A DNA stretch of 8,261 nt, from positions 1 through 8,261 of the forward strand of contig CAMOGZ010000056.1 in assembly GCA_946614405.1 (NCBI GenBank). Reading direction: 5' to 3'. Below the pieces are notes generated by a model. It worked only from the letters and a program-made list of their open reading frames with translations. It was not told where the DNA came from and did no database searches. The DNA comes from an uncultured Eubacterium sp. (GTDB taxonomy: Bacteria > Bacillota > Clostridia > Peptostreptococcales > Anaerovoracaceae). Of this stretch, positions 4,262 to 8,261 are shown one piece after another. Made by a program: the position numbers and the translations under genes. How positions within the stretch are numbered: the first letter of the stretch is position 1; each line of letters opens with the position of its first letter.

Positions 4262-5650
4262 TCAGCTGCGCCAGAGGTCGATCATGTCCCGGACGCTCTC
4301 ATCGATCTCGGCCAGGGGCACCTGGTTGTAGTAGAAGATCAGGGCCGCGGTCTCCTGGTCGGTGAGGGAGGCCACGGGCCGCACGTGCAGGGAGATGGAC
4401 CCGGCCCGGGCGGAGAGCTCCTCCGGCGTGAGGCTGGTGCGCACCCGCAGGGTGATGTTGATGCCGGAGTTGGTATTCAGCGGCGTCACAAAGCCCGGCG
4501 CGTAACGGGCAAAGGCCGCCAGCACGGCCTGCAGCTTCTGGGAATAGAGGCTTCGGAGCCGGCGGATGTTGGTGTAATAGTAGCCGTTCTCCATGAACAT
4601 GGCCAGCGTCAGCTGCTCCTCCTTGGAACAGGGCTGGTTGTAGTCGCCTTTGATCTGCTGGAAAAGGTCGGCCATGGGGCGGGGCAGCACCATGTAGCTG
4701 ATGCGGATCGCCGGGAACAAAGTCGAGGAAAATGATCCAAAGTACACCACGCAGTCGCCTTCGTCCAGGCCCTGCAGGGCCGGCACCGGTTTGCCGAAGT
4801 AGCGCAGCTCGCTGTCGTAGTCGTCCTCCAGGATGATGCTGTGGTTGGCGCTGGCCCATTCCAGCAGCTGGTAGCGGCGGCCGATGGGCATGACGGAGCC
4901 CGTGGGGAACTGGTTGGACGGGCTGACGTAGACCGCCGACGGGATGTTCACCGGCAGGCGCTCGATGACGATGCCGTCCTGTTCCACAGGGATCCGGGTG
5001 ATGGCGAATCCGTGGTCCCGGAAAATGTTCTGGACCGGGGCGTAGCCCGGGTCCTCGGTGGCCACGTGGTCGATGGACATGTGCCGCATGATCCGGGCCA
5101 GGTAGCTGATCAGGGACTGGGTTCCGGCGCTGATGACGATCTGCTCCGGGCGGCAGATGACGCCGCGGGAGGTGTACAGGTACTTGGAGATCTCGTGGCG
5201 CAGGACCTTCTCGCCCTGGGGATCGCTCTCAAAGAGCAGCAGGGCGGAGTGTTCGTTCAGGACCTTGGACATGCACTTCTTCCATTTCACAAAGTCAAAG
5301 CAGCTGAGGTCATATTTATACCGTGCTTCTTCGAAGGGGTAGGTGTCGAAGTCGATGTCCCCGGCGGCGGCCCTTGGGCCGCCGCCGGTCTGTGCCGGCG
5401 CCCGCAGGGCGCCGGCGTAGTATCCGGATTGCGGTCTGCTTTCCACGTATCCTTCCACGAGGAGCTGGCTGTAAGCCATCTCCGCTGTGGTAACGCTGAT
5501 GCCCAGATCACGGGCGATTTTCCGGAGGGACGGCAGTTTCTCGCCGGCGGCTATGCCGCCGGCGGCGATCTCCGCCTTCAGATATTCATATAGTTGTATA
5601 TAGAGCGGCTGGCTGCTTTCCGGTTGCAGCTGCAAAGTGATCGGCCTCAT
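4262..5650 (-). CDS. MocR/PdxR-type regulator (GntR wHTH + aminotransferase-like domain) lacking the PLP lysine
   Basis: A 462-residue fusion typical of MocR regulators. Residues 14-75 are a GntR winged helix (Leu-Pro-Ser-Leu-Arg, 39-43; Glu-Gly-Tyr-Val-Glu, 66-70). Residues about 80-100 are an Ala/Gly/Pro linker. Residues 110-462 are an aminotransferase-I fold with Ser-Pro-Ser-Asn-Gln-Phe-Pro-Thr-Gly (243-251) and Glu-Asp-Asp-Tyr-Asp-Ser-Glu (275-281). In family members such as GabR and PdxR, a lysine in the Gly-x-Phe-Ser-Lys-x-Leu motif binds PLP covalently. Here that motif is Gly-Ser-Phe-Ser-Ser309-Thr-Leu, read from a clean TCG codon, so covalent PLP binding at the usual site is not possible. 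The frame is otherwise intact. The start is ATG 5650 with AAAGG six bases upstream. Divergence from the ECF gene suggests it controls that gene; this is inference. Confidence 0.88.
   Translation of the reverse strand: MRPITLQLQPESSQPLYIQLYEYLKAEIAAGGIAAGEKLPSLRKIARDLGISVTTAEMAYSQLLVEGYVESRPQSGYYAGALRAPAQTGGGPRAAAGDIDFDTYPFEEARYKYDLSCFDFVKWKKCMSKVLNEHSALLLFESDPQGEKVLRHEISKYLYTSRGVICRPEQIVISAGTQSLISYLARIMRHMSIDHVATEDPGYAPVQNIFRDHGFAITRIPVEQDGIVIERLPVNIPSAVYVSPSNQFPTGSVMPIGRRYQLLEWASANHSIILEDDYDSELRYFGKPVPALQGLDEGDCVVYFGSFSSTLFPAIRISYMVLPRPMADLFQQIKGDYNQPCSKEEQLTLAMFMENGYYYTNIRRLRSLYSQKLQAVLAAFARYAPGFVTPLNTNSGINITLRVRTSLTPEELSARAGSISLHVRPVASLTDQETAALIFYYNQVPLAEIDESVRDMIDLWRS
5361..5416. repeat. 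Two adjacent perfect GC palindromes encoding the MocR linker
   Basis: The first has arms CCGGCGGCGGCCC (5361-5373) and GGGCCGCCGCCGG (5376-5388), 13 bp, with TT between them. The second has arms GCCGGCGCCC (5394-5403) and GGGCGCCGGC (5407-5416), 10 bp, with loop GCA. Both are perfect. Together they cover nearly the whole linker between the DNA-binding and aminotransferase-like domains (residues about 79-97). Confidence 0.9.
5542..5564. repeat. Perfect GC palindrome in the winged-helix coding region
   Basis: CGCCGGCGGC (5542-5551) and GCCGCCGGCG (5555-5564) form a 10-bp stem with loop TAT. It encodes Ala-Ala-Gly-Gly-Ile-Ala-Ala-Gly in the winged helix. The protein length here is normal for the family, so it does not look like an insertion. 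Confidence 0.85.
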
Positions 5651-5757
5651 ACTGTACCTTTCTGTAATATAAAAACTGTTATGTATTGTAGCAAATTAAC
5701 CTGCAATTTCTCACAATCCGACAAACTGTATCCTGAAAATACATCGAAACTGACTGT
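5651..5757. promoter_or_regulatory. Divergent control region with four ACTGT motifs
   Basis: ACTGT occurs in the same orientation at 5651-5655, 5675-5679, 5725-5729 and 5753-5757. Two of these are within AAACTGT (5673-5679 and 5723-5729), 50 bases apart. MocR regulators usually bind direct repeats near their own promoter, so these are candidate operator half sites. Possible minus-strand -10 elements for the regulator are TACAAT (5685-5690) and TATATT (5666-5671, with TTGCTA at 5689-5694 and 17-base spacing). The first gives a leader long enough to include the ribosome site. Confidence 0.4.
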
Positions 5758-5759
5758 TT

Positions 5760-5788
5760 TTGGAACTACAATTTAGTGATATTATATA
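5760..5788 (+). promoter_or_regulatory. Promoter of the ECF S-component gene
   Basis: TTGGAA (5760-5765) and TATATA (5783-5788) stand 17 bases apart. Each matches consensus at four of six positions. Transcription would start near 5795, leaving a GC-rich leader of about 97 bases. The leader has a small GCCGG / CCGGC stem but no riboswitch motif that I recognise. Confidence 0.5.
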
Positions 5789-5891
5789 CCCAGAAAGAAG
5801 AGAATGCAACTGCGAATGCGGCCCGCCGGCAGGTTTCCGGCCAGACGCGGAAGGCCCCGGTCAACCGCCGTCCCGCAAGAAGGTGATATAT

Positions 5892-6446
5892 ATGAAAAGA
5901 ATCGAAACAGAAAAGAGAATGTACATGATGGCGATGAGCGGCCTGATGATGGCACTCATCCTGGTGACCACGACTTTGTTCAAGTTTCCGATCCCCATGA
6001 CGCAGGGCTTTGTGCACTTGGGTGACGGAATGATCTTCCTGGGCGTGCTGCTCCTGGGACGTCATAACGGCGCATGGGCCGCCGGCATCGGATCGGCATT
6101 AGGCGATATCCTCGGAGGCTTTGCAATGTGGGCACCCTGGACCTTCGTCATCAAATTCTGCATGGCCTTTGCCATGGGCTGGATCATCGACACCTTCGAG
6201 AAGAAGGGCCACGACCGGTCCCGCCGCGGGGTCACATTCCCTGAGATCTGCGCCATGATCATTGGCGGAGGCATCATGGCAGGCGGGTACTTCCTGGCCG
6301 AGCGCGTGATGTACGGAAACTGGGCCATCGCCGCACTGGGGATCCCCTGGAACGTGGGCCAGTTCATCCTGGGAATCGCCGTCTGCGCCATCATCGCAGA
6401 AGCACTGTGCAAGACCCCCGCACGGAAATACTTTGTTCAAGGGTAA
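5892..6446 (+). CDS. ECF transporter S component (substrate-binding membrane subunit)
   Basis: This 184-residue integral membrane protein matches the pattern of ECF-type vitamin transporter S components. It has a short Lys/Arg/Glu N-terminus, then about six helices (near residues 12-30, 42-58, 60-77, 82-100, 120-138, 145-170). The segment Val-His-Leu-Gly-Asp-Gly (41-46), followed by Ala-Ala-Gly-Ile-Gly-Ser-Ala-Leu-Gly-Asp (63-72) and Trp-Ala-Pro-Trp-Thr-Phe-Val-Ile-Lys (80-88), is typical of this group. S components bind the substrate and borrow a shared energising module (EcfA, EcfA', EcfT), which is not in this window. The start is ATG 5892 behind AAGGTGA (5880-5886); the frame is open back to 5760 without a credible site. 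The divergent MocR-type regulator suggests vitamin B6 or a related ring compound as substrate, but that is only contextual. Confidence 0.85.
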   Translation: MKRIETEKRMYMMAMSGLMMALILVTTTLFKFPIPMTQGFVHLGDGMIFLGVLLLGRHNGAWAAGIGSALGDILGGFAMWAPWTFVIKFCMAFAMGWIIDTFEKKGHDRSRRGVTFPEICAMIIGGGIMAGGYFLAERVMYGNWAIAALGIPWNVGQFILGIAVCAIIAEALCKTPARKYFVQG

Positions 6447-6460
6447 GAGAGAATAGACAC

Positions 6461-6485
6461 AGCCGGGCTACGCGCCCGGCTTTTT
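6461..6485 (+). terminator. Intrinsic terminator after the ECF S-component gene
   Basis: GCCGGGC (6462-6468) and GCCCGGC (6474-6480) form a perfect 7-bp stem around TACGC, extended by an A-T pair and followed by TTTTT (6481-6485). Confidence 0.92.
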
Positions 6486-6501
6486 CGTGCGGCATTTCGG
6501 G

Positions 6502-6549
6502 GGAGGCCAGGAGGGCTGCGGCCCATCGCTTCGGCGAAGGCCTCCTTTT
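6502..6549 (+). other. Branched three-way RNA structure followed by TTTT
   Basis: GGAGGCC (6502-6508) pairs with GGCCTCC (6539-6545). They enclose two perfect small hairpins: GGGC / TGCG / GCCC (6513-6524) and TCGC / TTCG / GCGA (6526-6537), the second with the stable C(UUCG)G tetraloop. TTTT follows at 6546-6549. It could be a second, elaborate terminator or a small structured RNA. No promoter is evident directly in front of it. Confidence 0.55.
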
Positions 6550-6597
6550 GTCGCCTATTGATGCCGCTATTGCACCGCACTAAATCCCCGGAAATCG

Positions 6598-6627
6598 TAG
6601 ACGGTCCTGCGCCCTGTATGATAAAAT
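6598..6627 (+). promoter_or_regulatory. Promoter of the cardiolipin synthase gene
   Basis: TAGACG (6598-6603) is separated by 18 bases from TAAAAT (6622-6627), which has an extended TGA at 6619-6621. Transcription would begin near 6634, which rules out the upstream ATG at 6626 as the start codon. Confidence 0.55.
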
Positions 6628-6670
6628 GATTGCAAGACCAAGTATCACACAACGGAACAGGGAGGCTTTC

Positions 6671-8242
6671 ATGGATCATTCGGAAACTATCGTAAACCTG
6701 GCCAAGCCGGTCAGAAAAGGACTATTCAAACTCATCTTCAGCCGATTTTTCATTTTCGCGCTGCTGATCATTCTGCAGATCGGCATTGCGGTGACGGTAT
6801 ACCTCAGATTCCAGGAGAAGCTGCCGACTTTGTTGGCCATTCAGTGGATCTTTGTTTTCGTGATGATCGTCTACCTATTCAACAGCGGGATGGACTCCTC
6901 GGCCAAGCTGACGTGGATGCTGTTCATGTCGTTTTTGCCGATCCCCGGGGCGGTGTTTTTGTGGTGGACCCAGTCCAACTTCGGGCATCGCATGGAGAAG
7001 AAGATGGTGGCCGCGAAGATCCAGGAGTCCCGCGGCTTTCTGGAACAGCCGGAGAACGTGCTTCAGGAGATCGGGCGCGACGGCTCCGGCACCGACGACC
7101 TCAGCAAATACCTGAATAAGACCGGGTGCTTTCCGGTCTTCGACAAGACCAGCGTGACCTATTATCCCCTGGGCGAGGACAAGTTCGCCGCCATGCTGGA
7201 AGAACTGGAAAAAGCCGAGAAGTACATCTTCATGGAGTACTTCATCATTGAAGAGGGATACATGTGGGGCCGCATCCTGGACGTGCTGATCCGCAAAGCC
7301 AAGGCCGGCGTGGACGTGCGCGTCATGTTTGACGGCATGTGCGAGATGTCCACACTGCCGCCGAACTACAGCAAGCTGCTGCAGAAAGAAGGCATCAAGG
7401 CGAGAGCATTCTCCCCCATTTCGCCCTTTGTTTCCTCCCACTATAACTACCGCGACCACCGGAAGATCCTGGTGATCGACGGCAAAGTCGCTTTTAACGG
7501 CGGGGTCAATCTCGCCGACGAATACATCAACCACATCGAGCGCTTCGGCCACTGGAAGGACACCGCGGTCATGCTGAAAGGCCCGGCCGCCCGGAGTTTC
7601 ACCCTGATGTTCCTGCAGATGTGGAACGTCCGGGAGAACACCTCGGAATTCGAGGAGTGGATGTCCCTGCCCGGGTGCGAGGAAGAGGGCGCAAGCGGCT
7701 ACGTCATGCCTTACTGCGACAGCCCTCTCGACGAGTACAAAGCCGGGGAGGCGGTCTATATGGACATTCTCTACCGCGCGACGGATTACGTGCATATCAT
7801 GTCACCATACCTGATATTGGATGATGAACTCGAGACGGCTTTGTGCTTCGCGGCGCAGCGGGGCGTGGATGTGAAGCTGATCCTGCCGGGCATCCCGGAC
7901 AAGAAGGTGGCCTATTCCCTGGCCAAGACCCACTACAGGGCGCTGCATGATGCCGGGGTCAAGATCTACGAGTACACCCCGGGGTTCGTCCATGCCAAGG
8001 TGTTCGTCAGCGACGACATCAAAGCCGTGGTGGGCACCATCAACCTGGACTACCGCAGCCTGTACCATCACTTTGAGTGCGCCACATACCTGTACAAAGT
8101 CGACTGCATCGCCGACATCGAGAAGGACTTCGCCGAGACCTTGGCGCAGTGCAGGGAAGTCACCGATGAGAGCATCCGCAAAGAGAAATTCTCCTACAAA
8201 CTGGTGGGCCGCCTGGCGAAGATGATCTCCCCGCTGATGTAG
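6671..8242 (+). CDS. cls: Cardiolipin synthase, phospholipase D superfamily
   Basis: A 523-residue membrane enzyme that joins two phosphatidylglycerols into cardiolipin plus glycerol at the cytoplasmic membrane. Hydrophobic helices lie near residues 23-45, 52-70 and 80-99, the last being the PLDc_N-type segment with Leu-Pro-Ile-Pro-Gly. Two HKD motifs are complete: His263-x-Lys265-x4-Asp270, followed by Phe-Asn-Gly-Gly-Val-Asn, and His441-x-Lys443-x4-Asp448, followed by Gly-Thr-Ile-Asn-Leu-Asp-Tyr-Arg-Ser. Length and layout match bacterial cardiolipin synthases. The start is ATG 6671, five bases after AGGGAGG (6659-6665); the ATG at 6626 has no ribosome site and lies at the promoter. The stop is TAG at 8240-8242, and the terminator is beyond the window. 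The gene stands apart from the ECF gene, with its own promoter. Confidence 0.95.
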   Translation: MDHSETIVNLAKPVRKGLFKLIFSRFFIFALLIILQIGIAVTVYLRFQEKLPTLLAIQWIFVFVMIVYLFNSGMDSSAKLTWMLFMSFLPIPGAVFLWWTQSNFGHRMEKKMVAAKIQESRGFLEQPENVLQEIGRDGSGTDDLSKYLNKTGCFPVFDKTSVTYYPLGEDKFAAMLEELEKAEKYIFMEYFIIEEGYMWGRILDVLIRKAKAGVDVRVMFDGMCEMSTLPPNYSKLLQKEGIKARAFSPISPFVSSHYNYRDHRKILVIDGKVAFNGGVNLADEYINHIERFGHWKDTAVMLKGPAARSFTLMFLQMWNVRENTSEFEEWMSLPGCEEEGASGYVMPYCDSPLDEYKAGEAVYMDILYRATDYVHIMSPYLILDDELETALCFAAQRGVDVKLILPGIPDKKVAYSLAKTHYRALHDAGVKIYEYTPGFVHAKVFVSDDIKAVVGTINLDYRSLYHHFECATYLYKVDCIADIEKDFAETLAQCREVTDESIRKEKFSYKLVGRLAKMISPLM

Positions 8243-8261
8243 CACATAACCTCTTTCATTT

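Noticed and set aside
4841..5593. Plus-strand 250-codon frame opposite the MocR-type gene
   Set aside because: Shadow frame of a GC-rich gene. It has no ribosome site, and the opposite strand has clear domain motifs.
5795..5891. Riboswitch (such as TPP) in the ECF gene leader
   Set aside because: No conserved core such as CTGAGA and only a short stem are visible.
6875..7795. Minus-strand 306-codon frame opposite cardiolipin synthase
   Set aside because: Antisense shadow rich in His, Val and Gly, with no recognisable domain. The plus strand encodes both HKD motifs.

Overview
This is an accessory-rich stretch of chromosome, most likely from a gut-type member of the Clostridia (Bacillota; Lachnospiraceae-like). 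That is inferred from Shine-Dalgarno sites of the AGGAGG/AAGGTGA type, TTGACA/TATAAT-like promoters often with an extended TGn -10, intrinsic terminators with T-runs, an ECF vitamin-transporter S component and a MocR-type regulator. No species can be named from the window. Most genes are fairly GC-rich; the Rpn-like gene around 1989-3023 and the non-coding stretch 740-1000 look AT-richer.

Layout. At 2-487 is the C-terminal end of a coiled-coil plus fibronectin-III-like protein, probably exported or on the cell surface. It is followed by about 750 bases without a gene that hold two ordered arrays: perfect hairpins at 507-725, most preceded by GATCG, and a degenerate 21-bp tandem repeat at 752-971 whose core is the palindrome GGGAANATTCCC. 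An extended -10 promoter then drives a YgjV-family membrane protein (1237-1776). Its leader contains a 14-base match to the 3' end of type I-C CRISPR repeats. Next is a strong promoter (1829-1856), a short leader RNA ending in a convincing intrinsic terminator (1910-1945), and an Rpn-like PD-(D/E)XK nuclease gene (1989-3023). The 3' part of that gene encodes a heptad coiled coil and carries its own in-frame start with a textbook ribosome site. A bidirectional terminator separates this gene from a minus-strand tRNA-Val(GAC).

The tRNA gene and a plus-strand alpha/beta hydrolase of the monoacylglycerol-lipase type (3262-4194) are transcribed divergently from overlapping promoters. The hydrolase converges on a minus-strand MocR/PdxR-type regulator (4262-5650) in which the PLP-binding lysine position is serine. 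Its coding region also contains three perfect GC-rich palindromes. Divergent from it is an ECF transporter S component (5892-6446), followed by a terminator and a branched RNA structure. Last is a cardiolipin synthase with both HKD motifs (6671-8242).

How the genes may work together. The MocR regulator and the ECF S component form a plausible regulator-transporter pair for a B-vitamin-like ligand, with repeated ACTGT motifs between them as candidate operators. The Rpn-like locus has the architecture expected of a toxic nuclease controlled by an internally encoded C-terminal partner and by a leader terminator. The hydrolase and the cardiolipin synthase both act on lipids but are not in one operon. 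The two most unusual signals are the Rpn locus and the two ordered arrays between 489 and 971.
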